Source: Actinoplanes missouriensis 431
GTDB lineage: Bacteria > Actinomycetota > Actinomycetes > Mycobacteriales > Micromonosporaceae
Assembly: GCF_000284295.1 (NCBI RefSeq)
Contig: NC_017093.1
Coordinates: forward strand, 3,596,001-3,660,000
Direction of reading: 5' to 3'
Length of the DNA stretch: 64,000 nucleotides
In this document: positions 8,133 to 15,929 of the stretch, piece by piece
Layout: every line of letters begins with the position of its first letter
Position numbering within the stretch: the first letter of the stretch is position 1
Notes under the pieces: generated by a model
The model's database searches: none
Told to the model about the DNA's origin: nothing
The model's input: the letters and a program-made list of their open reading frames with translations, nothing else
Position numbers and translations under genes: made by a program

Positions 8133-9731
8133 TCAATACCGGAAGGTCCGCACCAGCCCCTGCAGGTCGTCGGAGAGCCGGGTCAGTTCGGCCGCCGCCT
8201 CGTGGGTGGCGTAGGCGCCCTTGCGGTTCTCCTCGGCGACGTCGACGACCTGGGTGATGCCGCTGCCGATCTGGTTGGCGCCGTCGGCAGCCGCGCTCAG
8301 GTCGGAGGCCATCCCGCTGGTGACGGCGCTCTGCTCCTCGACGGCCGAGGCGATGGTCGTCTGGAACTCGTTGATCCGGCCGATGATCTCGCCGATCTTG
8401 GTGATCGACTCGACGGCGGTGCTGGTGTCCGCCTGGATGGCCGCGACCCGCTTGCTGATGTCCTCGGTGGCCTTGGTCGTCTCCTGGGCGAGATCCTTGA
8501 CCTCGCCGGCGACGACCGCGAACCCCTTGCCGCTCTCGCCGGCCCGGGCCGCCTCGATCGTGGCGTTCAGCGCGAGCAGGTTCGTCTGCTCGGCGATCGC
8601 GGTGATCACCTTGACCACGTCGCCGATCTCGGCGGACGAGCGGCCGAGCCGCGACATCAGGTCCTCGGCGGTGCTGGAGGCGATCACCGCCTCCTGGGCG
8701 ACGCTCGCTGCCTCGGCCGCCGAGACCGCGATCTCCCGGATCGCCGCGCCCATCTCCTCGGCGCCGGTGGCGACCGCGCCGACCCGCGAGTTGACCTGGT
8801 CGACGGCGCCGCCGATGGAGTTGACCTCGCCGGAGGTGCGGTCCGCGCCGCCGGCCAGGGTGCGCGACGCGTCCTGGAGCTCCCCGGCGCGTCCGGCCAG
8901 GGCGTTTCCGCTGGCGGCGAGGGTGCCGACGGCCGTACGCATCTGCTCGGCGGCCTGGTTGAGCGCCGCGCTCATGTCGCCGAACTCGTTGCGGTTGGTG
9001 ATGTCGGAGCGCCGGGTGAGGTCGCCGTCGGCGACCGCGTGCAGCACGTCGCGGAACTGCCGCAGCGGCCGGACCACGCTGTTGGCGATCACGACGGCCA
9101 GGGCGATCGCGACGAGCAGGCCGGCCACCAGGACGGCGATCACCATGACGCGGGCCGAGGAATACTCCTCGTCGGACGCGGACAGCGCGGCGGTGGCGGC
9201 CGCGTCGCTGGCGGTGTCGAGCGCGTCCAGGCTGTTCAGCGCCTCGGTGATCTTGGCGGGCATCTCGGTGGTGCGGATCTCGTCGAAGCCGGCCAGGTCG
9301 CCCGCGGCCTGCAATTCCCCGGCCTTCTGGCGCAGTTCGCCGTACTCGGCCCAGGCCGTGCTGAACCCGTCGATGGCGGTGCGCTGCTCGGCGTCCAGGT
9401 CACGGCCGCTGTACGAGGTGACGGTCGTGTTGAGGGCGTCCAGCGCGGTGGCGGCCCGCTCCTCGGCGGCGCTCTTGAGGGCGGCGGTGGTGGCCGTGGC
9501 GCCCGTGAGGATCTCGAATCGGTAGTTCCAGACCTTCTCCCGGATGGTCGCGACATCCCAGGCGGGCAGCAGCGCGTCGGTGTAGATCTGGCGGCCGCTG
9601 TCGGCGACCTGCGACATCCGGGCCAGACTGATGGTCCCCACCAGGATCGCGACGATGCCGGTGAGGGCGACGAGCAGGGCGAGGTTGGTACGGACGCTGA
9701 GGTTGCCGACCAGACCGGGACGTTGTGCCAC
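8133..9731 (-). CDS. Methyl-accepting chemotaxis protein
   Basis: 532 aa transmembrane chemoreceptor. TM1 is at residues 15-37; a helical extracytoplasmic sensor (4-helix-bundle type) follows to about residue 188; TM2 at 190-212 leads into a HAMP domain; then the long coiled-coil signalling domain. The hairpin tip reads I-A-E-Q-T-N-L-L-A-L-N-A-T-I-E-A-A-R-A-G-E, the invariant site that binds CheA and CheW. It should report a periplasmic signal to flagellar motors. The GTG start at 9731 has an AGGAA ribosome site. No other che genes are nearby. Confidence 0.95.
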   Translation of the reverse strand: MAQRPGLVGNLSVRTNLALLVALTGIVAILVGTISLARMSQVADSGRQIYTDALLPAWDVATIREKVWNYRFEILTGATATTAALKSAAEERAATALDALNTTVTSYSGRDLDAEQRTAIDGFSTAWAEYGELRQKAGELQAAGDLAGFDEIRTTEMPAKITEALNSLDALDTASDAAATAALSASDEEYSSARVMVIAVLVAGLLVAIALAVVIANSVVRPLRQFRDVLHAVADGDLTRRSDITNRNEFGDMSAALNQAAEQMRTAVGTLAASGNALAGRAGELQDASRTLAGGADRTSGEVNSIGGAVDQVNSRVGAVATGAEEMGAAIREIAVSAAEAASVAQEAVIASSTAEDLMSRLGRSSAEIGDVVKVITAIAEQTNLLALNATIEAARAGESGKGFAVVAGEVKDLAQETTKATEDISKRVAAIQADTSTAVESITKIGEIIGRINEFQTTIASAVEEQSAVTSGMASDLSAAADGANQIGSGITQVVDVAEENRKGAYATHEAAAELTRLSDDLQGLVRTFRY

Positions 9732-9776
9732 GACATTCCTATCGTCTGGCCTCGCGGGGAACTGAGCCGCGAATCC

Positions 9777-10535
9777 TCATCCCCGGTACGGCGGCGCGAC
9801 ACCCCATCCCCAGTGCGGCACCGGCGCCGTGCGGGGCGGGTTCGCGCCGGGCTGCGAGTTGGCCAGCGCCAGCCGGGTGCCCCACTCGATGTAGCCGAGG
9901 AACGCGGCCCGGAACTCCGGGTCGTCCGGCAGCCCGGCCTCGTCGGCGGCGTCGAGGAGCAGGCTCACCCAGCGCCGCCGCTGCGGCTCGGTGATCGCCT
10001 TGCCGAGGTGGTGGGCGAGCATGTGCGGGTAGCCGCCGCGCTCGGCGGTGTACCGCTCGGGGCCGCCGAACACCTCGGCCAGCCACATCGCGACGTGCCG
10101 GGGGTGTGCCGGGTCCATGCCGGCGAAGAGCGGCCCGATCAGGTCGTCGCCGGTCACCCGCTGGTAGAACCGCTCGGTGAGCTTCTCGAACGCCGGGGTG
10201 CCGCCGGCCCAGTCGTAGAGCGTGGGCACCGCGCCGCCGGCCCCCGCGACGGCGGTGGGCTCGTAGTGGCGCATCTCGTCGATGTCCTCGATGTAGGGGC
10301 GGATCTCGGCCAGGAATCCGGGGAACTCGGGCCCGCCGCGGAACCCCTTCAGGTGGTCGTCCGCGGAGGTCCACGTGATCCGCAGGATGTAGACCCCGGG
10401 TTCGTCGGCGCAGCGGCTCAGCTCGTAGTCGACGCATTGCGGCGCCCGGGCGAGGAACACCGCCGCGCGGGCGTAGGCCGCTTCGAAGGCCGCCGCGTCA
10501 CTGGTGATCCGGTAGCGGATGTACTCGACAGTCAT
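9777..10535 (-). CDS. ABM monooxygenase domain fused to group II truncated hemoglobin
   Basis: 252 aa fusion. Residues 1-95 are an antibiotic-biosynthesis-monooxygenase (ABM, dimeric ferredoxin-like) domain: M-T-V-E-Y-I-R-Y-R-I, then V-Y-I-L-R-I-T-W and the G-F-R-G-G-P-E-F-P-G-F region. Residues 110-240 are a group II truncated hemoglobin: L-Y-D-W-A-G-G, F-Y-Q-R-V, P-L-F-A-G-M-D-P-A-H-P-R-H-V-A-M-W-L, and G-G-Y-P-H-M-L-A-H-H-L with the proximal heme His. Such chimeras are known in actinomycetes. A role in oxygen or NO chemistry supplying a quinone-type oxygenase is inference. Confidence 0.9.
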   Translation of the reverse strand: MTVEYIRYRITSDAAAFEAAYARAAVFLARAPQCVDYELSRCADEPGVYILRITWTSADDHLKGFRGGPEFPGFLAEIRPYIEDIDEMRHYEPTAVAGAGGAVPTLYDWAGGTPAFEKLTERFYQRVTGDDLIGPLFAGMDPAHPRHVAMWLAEVFGGPERYTAERGGYPHMLAHHLGKAITEPQRRRWVSLLLDAADEAGLPDDPEFRAAFLGYIEWGTRLALANSQPGANPPRTAPVPHWGWGVAPPYRG

Positions 10536-10587
10536 CCGTCCACGATAGAACGTCGTAACAATGTAATCGTGTAATCAATCCGACGGT

Positions 10588-11067
10588 TCAGAGCAGCCCG
10601 GCGCGCTTGGCCCGGTACTCCTCGTCGGAGAGGACGCCGGCCCGGTGCAACTCCTCGAGGTTGCGCAGCAGGTCCGCCGAGGGCGCGGGCTTCCCCAGCC
10701 GCTCGGCGATCAGCGCGCGCAGATGCTCGGCGGCCGCCCGGTGGGTGGTGAACTCGACGGTGGTCCCGCCGACGTCGATCATCAGGATCCCGCGCAACAG
10801 CCCGTCGCGCGCCGACACCCCGCCGACCTGGTCGAGGGGGATCGTGGAACGTCCCGCGCCGGTGCGCAACCCGATCTGCCCGGTGCTCACCAGCTCCAGC
10901 CGGTCCGGGAAGATCAGCAGGTAGACACTGGCCCCGGCGTCGAGCATGTGCCCGACCGCGAGCGCCCCGCGCACGTCCACCCCGGCCTGCGCGGCCTTGC
11001 CCCGGGCCCGCTCGGCCCGCGCCCGCCCCTCGTCCGTGCCGGCCGCCCGCCCCGAGAACAACCCCAT
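10588..11067 (-). CDS. SHOCT-domain protein with PH-like domain
   Basis: 159 aa, cytoplasmic. Residues 45-115 form a bacterial PH-like beta fold (L-E-L-V-S-T-G, S-T-I-P-L-D-Q-V-G-G-V, L-M-I-D-V-G-G). The C-terminus is a SHOCT module (L-L-R-N-L-E-E-L-H-R-A-G-V-L-S-D-E-E-Y-R-A-K-R-A-G-L-L), a short helical hairpin found at the ends of many bacterial proteins. No catalytic residues are seen; the family role is poorly known. The N-terminal 35 residues are charged and Ala/Arg-rich. Confidence 0.8.
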   Translation of the reverse strand: MGLFSGRAAGTDEGRARAERARGKAAQAGVDVRGALAVGHMLDAGASVYLLIFPDRLELVSTGQIGLRTGAGRSTIPLDQVGGVSARDGLLRGILMIDVGGTTVEFTTHRAAAEHLRALIAERLGKPAPSADLLRNLEELHRAGVLSDEEYRAKRAGLL

Positions 11068-11216
11068 GCCGAAAACCCTAGACCGCGATCCGGTACGGGC
11101 GACCCCGCCCCCGACCGCACCGGCCTCGTCCCCGAGAGTCCGCGCGGCCCGCTGCCCGCTCCCGGCCGTCCGGCGGCGATCGCTACCGGCGCGGGGAGAC
11201 CTGCGACCATGACCGC

Positions 11217-11660
11217 ATGCCAGATTCCGAAGCCGAGCGCCCCGCCACCGACCGTCTCGACGCCGACCCGGTCGATGCCGGCCCGGTCGATGCCGGTCGT
11301 CTCGAAGCCGACCTCCTCGCCGCCGAGCAGGCGCTGCAGACGGCGCAGCGCCACGGCGACGTCGCGGCCCTGGACGTGCTGCTCGACGACCGTCTGATCG
11401 CGATCGGCCCGGACGGGGGCCGATACACCAAACAGGACGACCTCGATGCGTACCGGATGGGGTCGTCGGTGGTCGAGGACCTGCTCCAGGAGAGCCTGGA
11501 GCATCTGATCGCGGGCCACACCGGCGTCACGTTCTTCACCGGCACCGTGTCCGGCACGTTCGGCGGCGAGCCGGTGACCGCCCGGATGCGCTACACCCGC
11601 ACCTGGACGCACACGGGCGGCCGCTGGCGCATCCTCGCCGCCCACATCGCCCCGGCCTGA
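11217..11660 (+). CDS. NTF2-like (DUF4440/SnoaL-like) protein
   Basis: 147 aa. After an Asp/Pro/Gly-rich leader that contains a short duplicated D-P-V-D-A-G-P-V-D-A-G stretch, residues 30-147 form an alpha+beta cone: A-E-Q-A-L-Q-T-A, L-L-D-D-R-L-I-A-I-G-P-D-G, and the final R-M-R-Y-T-R-T-W-T-H-T-G-G-R-W-R-I-L-A-A-H. This is the DUF4440 pattern seen in ketosteroid isomerase-like and calcium/calmodulin-kinase association-like proteins. No substrate is evident. The stop codon adjoins a tandem repeat. Confidence 0.8.
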   Translation: MPDSEAERPATDRLDADPVDAGPVDAGRLEADLLAAEQALQTAQRHGDVAALDVLLDDRLIAIGPDGGRYTKQDDLDAYRMGSSVVEDLLQESLEHLIAGHTGVTFFTGTVSGTFGGEPVTARMRYTRTWTHTGGRWRILAAHIAPA

Positions 11661-11745
11661 ATCGCCCCCGCCGGAATCGCCACGGCCAGAATCACCCCCC
11701 CCGCCAGAATCAACCCCGCCAGAATCGCCCCGGCCCGAATCGCCG
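11656..11745 (+). repeat. Imperfect 14-18 bp tandem repeat (about 6 copies)
   Basis: Six degenerate copies of GCC(A/G)GAATC(G/A)CCCC start within the last codon of the NTF2-like gene and run for 90 bp. Unit length varies because the C-runs differ, which suggests slippage. Confidence 0.7.
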
Positions 11746-12057
11746 GGGAGCGTCTGATTCGCCGGAAACCGGAGGATCGCGGCAGGCTACGGCGGCTTCG
11801 CGCGATGTAATGTGGATCACTGTGCCGCCGACGATGGCCGTGGCCTCGGTCTTCACGTCCATCTCTGCCGCGAGGCCGCCGCGAAAGCGTGCGGCGGTGT
11901 TCTTCGGGCCTTGTTCTGTTAAGAATGTTTTTGATAGCGTCCCTCCCGTAAACATCGACGGGGATAGGGATTCAAACCGCCCCGCCGCAGAAACCGCCGG
12001 CCCCGGATCAATGCGCGCGATAACTGCGGCGAAATCGCCATCGCCATTCTTTTCTCA
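11746..12057. other. Intergenic stretch with no convincing gene
   Basis: About 310 bp of visibly lower GC than its surroundings (AT-rich patches at 11910-11960 and 12025-12065). Short open frames on both strands have no recognisable family and poor codon bias. It lies just before an asparagine synthetase remnant, so it may be imported or decayed DNA. Confidence 0.4.
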
Positions 12058-12240
12058 TCGCTCGAGAATGCGCCTGGACCGGCTCGGCATGGCGTCCGGG
12101 CTCGACCTGCGGATCCCGTTCGCCAACCCACACCTGGTCGGCTGCACCGTGACCCGTGGGCCATGACGAGCTTCGACGGGCGGGAGAAGAGCCTGCTGCG
12201 CGTAGCGATGGCGGACCCGTTGCCGCACCCCCGCTTTCCC
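12058..12240 (+). pseudogene. Asparagine synthetase (AsnB) C-terminal remnant, frameshifted
   Basis: One frame encodes M-R-L-D-R-L-G-M-A-S-G-L-D-L-R-I-P-F-A-N-P-H-L-V, matching the AsnB synthetase-domain motif DRMSMAxGLEVRVPFxDHRLV. The next frame continues the same protein with P-W-A-M-T-S-F-D-G-R-E-K-S-L-L-R-V-A-M-A-D-P-L-P, the following AsnB block. The frame changes between 12136 and 12154. Everything before and after the roughly 60 residues is missing. This was an asparagine-synthetase-type amidotransferase gene, now a scar directly before the MFS gene. Confidence 0.75.
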
Positions 12241-12255
12241 CCGAAGGATCATCGA

Positions 12256-13464
12256 ATGACCTCGACCGTCGCCCCACCGGCGCCCCTGTGGACCCGGAAT
12301 TTCAACCTGTACTTCACCGCCCGCATCATGTCGGTGCTGGGTGACACGATGATCCCGGTCGCGATGGCCGTCGCGATGCTCGCCCTCGGCTACGGCGTGA
12401 GCGGCATCGGGTACACGCTCGGCGCGTGGATGGGTGCGTTCGCGCTCTTCGTCGTCTTCGGCGGGGTGTTCGCGGACCGGTTCCATCCCCGGCCCCAGAT
12501 GATCGGCGCCGACGCGGTGCGCGCGGTGATCCAGCTGTCCCTGGCCGCGTGGATCTGGCTGGGAGACGCGCCACTGTGGTTCATCATCGCCGGCTCGGCC
12601 GCCGGTGGCATCGCGACCGCCATGTTCCAGCCCGGCCTGGCCAGCCTGGTCCCGCAGGTGTCGACCGACCTGCAGAAGGCCAACGGGGTGCTGCGGGTCA
12701 GTCAGGGGCTGGCCACCATGGCGGGGCCGGCGCTCGGCGGTGTGCTCGTCGCGACCACCTCGCCGGCCGTCGCGTTCACCGTCGACGCCGCCACGTTCGC
12801 GGTCAGCGGGCTCTGCCTGGCCGCGCTGCGGCTCAAACCGTTCGCGATCGACCGCTCCGGATCGATGCTGCAGAACCTCCGGTTCGGCTGGGACGACTTC
12901 CGCTCCCGCTCCTGGCTCTGGGCGGTCATCCTGATCTGGTGGGTCCTCGGCGTCTTCGTCTGGGGCCCGATCACCCCGGTCGGCGCGGTCTCGATCATCG
13001 GTGAGCACGGCAAGGCCGCCTTCGGGTACGCCGAGGCGGCGTTCGGCGCCGGATCGGTGCTCGGCGCCCTGGTCGCGATCCGCGTCCGGGCCGGCCGGCC
13101 ACTGCTCGCCGGCGGCCTGGCGATGTTCCTGTTCCCGCTGATGCCGCTGGCCGCCGCGCTGACCCCGCCGATCCCGCTGCTGATGCTGGGGTACGCGGTG
13201 AGCGGCGTCGGCTGGGCGTTCTGGGGCGTGCAGTGGGCCACCACGATCCAGACCCAGGTCCCGGCCGACCGGCTCAACCGGGTGTCGGCGTACGAGGTGG
13301 CCGGATCGATCCTGGCGGTCCCGCTCGGCCAGGCCATCTCCGGCCCGGCCACCCACCTGCTCGGCGTCGAGCGGCTCCTGCTGCTCGCCACCGTGATGAG
13401 CCTCGGCTGCGCGGTCGCGCTGGTGGTGGTGAACCCGATCCGCCGGCTCCGCGCCGCCGCCTGA
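12256..13464 (+). CDS. MFS transporter
   Basis: 402 aa with about 12 hydrophobic segments. It has the MFS_3-type pattern of actinobacterial exporters: F-T-A-R-I-M-S-V-L-G-D at TM1, loop 2-3 motif G-G-V-F-A-D-R-F-H-P-R, and Q-V-S-T-D-L-Q-K-A-N-G-V-L in the middle of the N-half. It is likely a proton-coupled drug or metabolite exporter. ATG 12256 has an AAGGA ribosome site at 12244; an upstream in-frame ATG at 12163 belongs to the AsnB remnant. Confidence 0.9.
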   Translation: MTSTVAPPAPLWTRNFNLYFTARIMSVLGDTMIPVAMAVAMLALGYGVSGIGYTLGAWMGAFALFVVFGGVFADRFHPRPQMIGADAVRAVIQLSLAAWIWLGDAPLWFIIAGSAAGGIATAMFQPGLASLVPQVSTDLQKANGVLRVSQGLATMAGPALGGVLVATTSPAVAFTVDAATFAVSGLCLAALRLKPFAIDRSGSMLQNLRFGWDDFRSRSWLWAVILIWWVLGVFVWGPITPVGAVSIIGEHGKAAFGYAEAAFGAGSVLGALVAIRVRAGRPLLAGGLAMFLFPLMPLAAALTPPIPLLMLGYAVSGVGWAFWGVQWATTIQTQVPADRLNRVSAYEVAGSILAVPLGQAISGPATHLLGVERLLLLATVMSLGCAVALVVVNPIRRLRAAA

Positions 13465-13465
13465 C

Positions 13466-13588
13466 GACCCGGCACGCAGCGCGGGCCGGCAGTACCGTGC
13501 GCCGGGCCGCCCCGGAGGACCGGGCGCGCAGCGCGGGCCGGCAAGTACCGTGCGCCGGGCCGCCCCGGAGGACCGGGCGCGCGACGCG
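13466..13588 (+). repeat. 52/53-bp tandem repeat (2.3 copies)
   Basis: Unit 1 is 13466-13517, unit 2 is 13518-13570, and a partial third starts at 13571. The units are almost identical (one A inserted in unit 2 and a few substitutions). The array starts 1 nt after the MFS stop codon. Confidence 0.85.
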
Positions 13589-13645
13589 TCCCGCCGCGTC
13601 GCCGGGCAGCCGTCGGCGGGACGTCGCGATCGCCCGTACCCTCGA

Positions 13646-14170
13646 TCAGCAGTAACCCGAGGGGCACTCACCGCTGGCCAGCAGTTCGTACTGCTTGCAT
13701 TTCGGGCAGCGCGGGCGGGCCATCTCGGCGCGGGCCTTCAGCTTCGCCGCGGCGGACTTCGGGGCGGGCGTCTTCGCCGGGGCCTTCTCCTTCGGCGCCG
13801 CGGCGGCTCGCGTCCTGGCCGCCTTCGCCGGGCGGACCGTGGTCTTGCGCAGCTCGACGGCCTGGACCGACGCCTCCAGCAGGGCGTCGTAGTTGGCGTC
13901 GATCAGCTCCGCCTCCAGCGTGACCACCGTGTTCGGGTCGTCCGGGTCCCGCACGTAGGCGCCCGGCATCGACAGGGCCAGGTCGTTGGCGTGCTCCGGT
14001 GCCACGGCGACGTCGACGCCACCCTGATGGATGTACACCGCGACACCCGTCGCGCCCTCCGGGCGCACCTGCAGGGCCTTGCCGACCGGCTTCACGTCGA
14101 CCCGGGTCCGCCCGCGGAGCTCCAGCAGCAGCCGGGCCACCGAAGCCGCCCCCGCGTTGTACTCGTCCAT
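13646..14170 (-). CDS. Hypothetical protein with basic linker and C-terminal Cys cluster
   Basis: 174 aa. Residues 1-110 are a compact alpha/beta region (D-E-Y-N-A-G-A-A-S-V-A-R-L-L-L-E-L, V-A-V-Y-I-H-Q-G-G-V-D-V-A-V). Residues 115-150 are a Lys/Ala/Pro-rich flexible linker (P-K-E-K-A-P-A-K-T-P-A-P). The C-terminus has C-P-K-C-K near residue 155 and C-P-S-G-Y-C at the end, a possible zinc ribbon. The combination could bind nucleic acid, but no family is recognised. Confidence 0.65.
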   Translation of the reverse strand: MDEYNAGAASVARLLLELRGRTRVDVKPVGKALQVRPEGATGVAVYIHQGGVDVAVAPEHANDLALSMPGAYVRDPDDPNTVVTLEAELIDANYDALLEASVQAVELRKTTVRPAKAARTRAAAAPKEKAPAKTPAPKSAAAKLKARAEMARPRCPKCKQYELLASGECPSGYC

Positions 14171-14236
14171 CAGTCCTCCGCTTCACATGACGACTCTCCA
14201 GTATCGGCATGCCCCTGTCGCCGCCGTGGCCCGGCA

Positions 14237-14632
14237 TCAGAACGGGTGAAATTCCTCAAACGGCGGCTCGGTCAGCGTGTCCGGCAGGCGCAGCGCCCGG
14301 AGCCGCGGCCCGGCGACGCCCGGCAGCGCTGACCAGCCGAGATTGCCCTCGAAGTATCGTATCGCCGCGCGCACCGGCGGCTTGTCGAAGTCGTCGAGCA
14401 CGATCAGCCCGCCCGGCCGGACCAGCTTGCGCAGGTAGTAGAGGTCGACGAACACCTCGTGGAACCGGTGGATGCCGTCCACGAACGCGGCGTCCACGGT
14501 GACGCCCTCGCCCAGCAGGCGGGGGAGCGCGACCCGGGCGAAGTCGCCGGGCAGCGGGCGGGTCCGGGGCGGGCCGTGCTCGGCGAGGCGGCGGCGCGCC
14601 GCGCGGATCCGCTCCCGCCGGTCGGCGGTCAT
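14237..14632 (-). CDS. C-terminal half of a class I SAM methyltransferase (N-terminally truncated)
   Basis: 131 aa. It has the later class I methyltransferase motifs: V-D-A-A-F-V-D-G-I-H-R-F-H-E-V-F-V-D-L (motif II and following helix) and L-V-R-P-G-G-L-I-V-L-D-D-F-D (motif III). The glycine-rich SAM-binding motif I that should precede them is absent. The ATG at 14632 lies 5 nt after the stop of the upstream membrane gene, so the pair looks like an operon. Either it is a decayed gene or it works in a different way. Upstream in-frame sequence reads only as a shadow of the membrane gene. Confidence 0.65.
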   Translation of the reverse strand: MTADRRERIRAARRRLAEHGPPRTRPLPGDFARVALPRLLGEGVTVDAAFVDGIHRFHEVFVDLYYLRKLVRPGGLIVLDDFDKPPVRAAIRYFEGNLGWSALPGVAGPRLRALRLPDTLTEPPFEEFHPF

Positions 14633-14637
14633 CCCGC

Positions 14638-14955
14638 TCAGGACACCATGTCGTGGGCGACGACGGTGAGGGCGGCGAACAGTGGGATGCTGGCCGCCCA
14701 GCCGAGCAGGACCGCGGTGCGGGCCGTGCGGTACAGGAACAGCCGGACCCCGAGCAGGACCAGCAGGAACGGGACGGTCATCGCGATCGTGACCACCAGC
14801 GGACCCGTCCCGTCGGCGGTCATATTGTCGATCCAGGGCGTTTCCACCGAAGCCGCCATGAAGAAGAACCAGGAGGCGATCAGCAGGATCACCGCCGCCC
14901 AGGTGAAGGTGCCGGTGGCCGTGCGTACCCGTGAAGTCCCCGTCATGGCGGGCAT
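14638..14955 (-). CDS. Small integral membrane protein
   Basis: 105 aa with three clear transmembrane helices (about residues 18-36, 50-70 and 78-100) and short loops. No family motif recognised. A second ATG at 14946 is an equally good start. It lies immediately upstream of the truncated methyltransferase gene in the same direction. Confidence 0.65.
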   Translation of the reverse strand: MPAMTGTSRVRTATGTFTWAAVILLIASWFFFMAASVETPWIDNMTADGTGPLVVTIAMTVPFLLVLLGVRLFLYRTARTAVLLGWAASIPLFAALTVVAHDMVS

Positions 14956-14985
14956 CGTGCCACACCTGTGCCGCTGATCCGGGCC

Positions 14986-15375
14986 CTAGTCGAGCACCGC
15001 GGTCGCCTCGATCTCCACCAGGTGCTCCGGCACGTCCAGGGCGGCGATCCCGAACAGCGACGCCGGCGGGGCGGCGCTGCTCCCCAGCTGCTTCTTCGCC
15101 TGTTCCAGACCCGCCAGCAGCGCCGGCATCCGGTCGGCTGACCAGTCCACGACGTGCACGGTCAGCTTCACCACGTCGTCGAAGGACGCGCCGACGCCGG
15201 CCAGCGCGGTCGCCACGCTCAGGTACGCCTGAGCGGTCTGCTCGGTCAGGTCGCCCGAGCCGTCCCACGCGACCTGCCCGGCCACGTGGATCAGCTTCGA
15301 CCCGGTCGCCACGGACACCTGCCGATAGACGTCGATCTCGGGCAGTCCCTCGGGGTTCACCAGGGTCACGGCCAT
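14986..15375 (-). CDS. RidA (YjgF/YER057c) family protein
   Basis: 129 aa, the usual size for the family. Typical blocks are seen: H-V-A-G-Q-V-A-W-D, T-E-Q-T-A-Q-A-Y-L-S-V-A-T-A-L, F-D-D-V-V-K-L-T-V-H-V-V-D and the C-terminal V-E-I-E-A-T-A-V. RidA hydrolyses reactive enamine/imine intermediates. The catalytic Arg of true RidA (A-R-L-P near the C-terminus) appears to be Ala here (A-A-L-D-V-P), so it probably belongs to an Arg-less subfamily of unknown activity. A perfect palindrome lies about 85 nt upstream of its start. Confidence 0.85.
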   Translation of the reverse strand: MAVTLVNPEGLPEIDVYRQVSVATGSKLIHVAGQVAWDGSGDLTEQTAQAYLSVATALAGVGASFDDVVKLTVHVVDWSADRMPALLAGLEQAKKQLGSSAAPPASLFGIAALDVPEHLVEIEATAVLD

Positions 15376-15458
15376 GTCGGTTGCACCTCTCTCTTCCGGT
15401 TTCTCAGTAACCGTAGGAGAGCGGCGCTGAACTGGGAAGAACGCACTTTTTCGAAACT

Positions 15459-15478
15459 GGGTTACCTTGTGGTAACCC
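15459..15478. promoter_or_regulatory. 20-bp palindromic operator
   Basis: GGGTTACC, spacer TTGT, GGTAACCC: perfect 8-bp arms. It lies between the divergent RidA-like gene and the small membrane protein gene. GGTAAC-type dyads are common for winged-helix repressors (MarR/HxlR), but no such gene is adjacent. Confidence 0.6.
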
Positions 15479-15548
15479 CTTGGTACGGGGACGGGCTCCC
15501 ACCACGGGGTGATGCGGCGGGCGGTGGGGCGGTCCTAGCGTCCCGCGC

Positions 15549-15920
15549 ATGAGACGCGTTGGTGGCACGCTGCTCGCCCTCTACTTCATCGGCCGGGCAG
15601 TCGCGGAACCGTTCCTGATCGACGTGGGTGACCCGGCGTCGTACCGCCGGGACTGGGGCGGGCCCAGCCTGGCCGGGGTGCTGCTGGTGCACTGCGGTCC
15701 GGGCGTGATCGCCGCGGTGCTGCTCGTGGTGGCGGCGCGGGGCTGGTGGCGGGCCCGGTTGGCGGTTGAGGTGGACCGGTCCCGGCCCTACCGGCGCCGA
15801 GCGCCCACGAGAGCCCGCGCCAGCCGGGACGCCGGCGCACCGGGCAGCGGGTCGGGCAGCGGGCCGGGCAGCGGGTCGCCGTGGTCAGCGGCACACCGAA
15901 GCCCGCACCAGCCGCGTTAG
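15549..15920 (+). CDS. Small membrane protein with low-complexity tail
   Basis: 123 aa. Residues 1-20 and 40-65 are hydrophobic helices (L-L-A-L-Y-F-I-G-R-A-V; V-I-A-A-V-L-L-V-V-A-A-R-G-W-W-R), and R-D-W-G-G-P-S-L-A-G-V-L lies between them. After residue 75 the protein is Arg/Ala-rich, with a Gly-Ser-Pro repeat. The ATG at 15549 is preceded 7 nt upstream by TAGCGT, fitting a leaderless start. The tail may be a recent low-complexity extension. Confidence 0.6.
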   Translation: MRRVGGTLLALYFIGRAVAEPFLIDVGDPASYRRDWGGPSLAGVLLVHCGPGVIAAVLLVVAARGWWRARLAVEVDRSRPYRRRAPTRARASRDAGAPGSGSGSGPGSGSPWSAAHRSPHQPR

Positions 15921-15929
15921 CAGCACACC

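Noticed and set aside
5100..9740. Shared ATTCCTATC sequence before the EgtA-like gene (5100) and the chemoreceptor gene (about 9735)
   Set aside because: Both contain the AGGAA ribosome site on the minus strand, so the match is explained by that and need not be a common regulator site.
11710..11955. 81-aa open frame on the minus strand in the gap before the AsnB remnant
   Set aside because: No recognised family, it runs through the tandem repeat and has weak codon bias. It was not called a gene.
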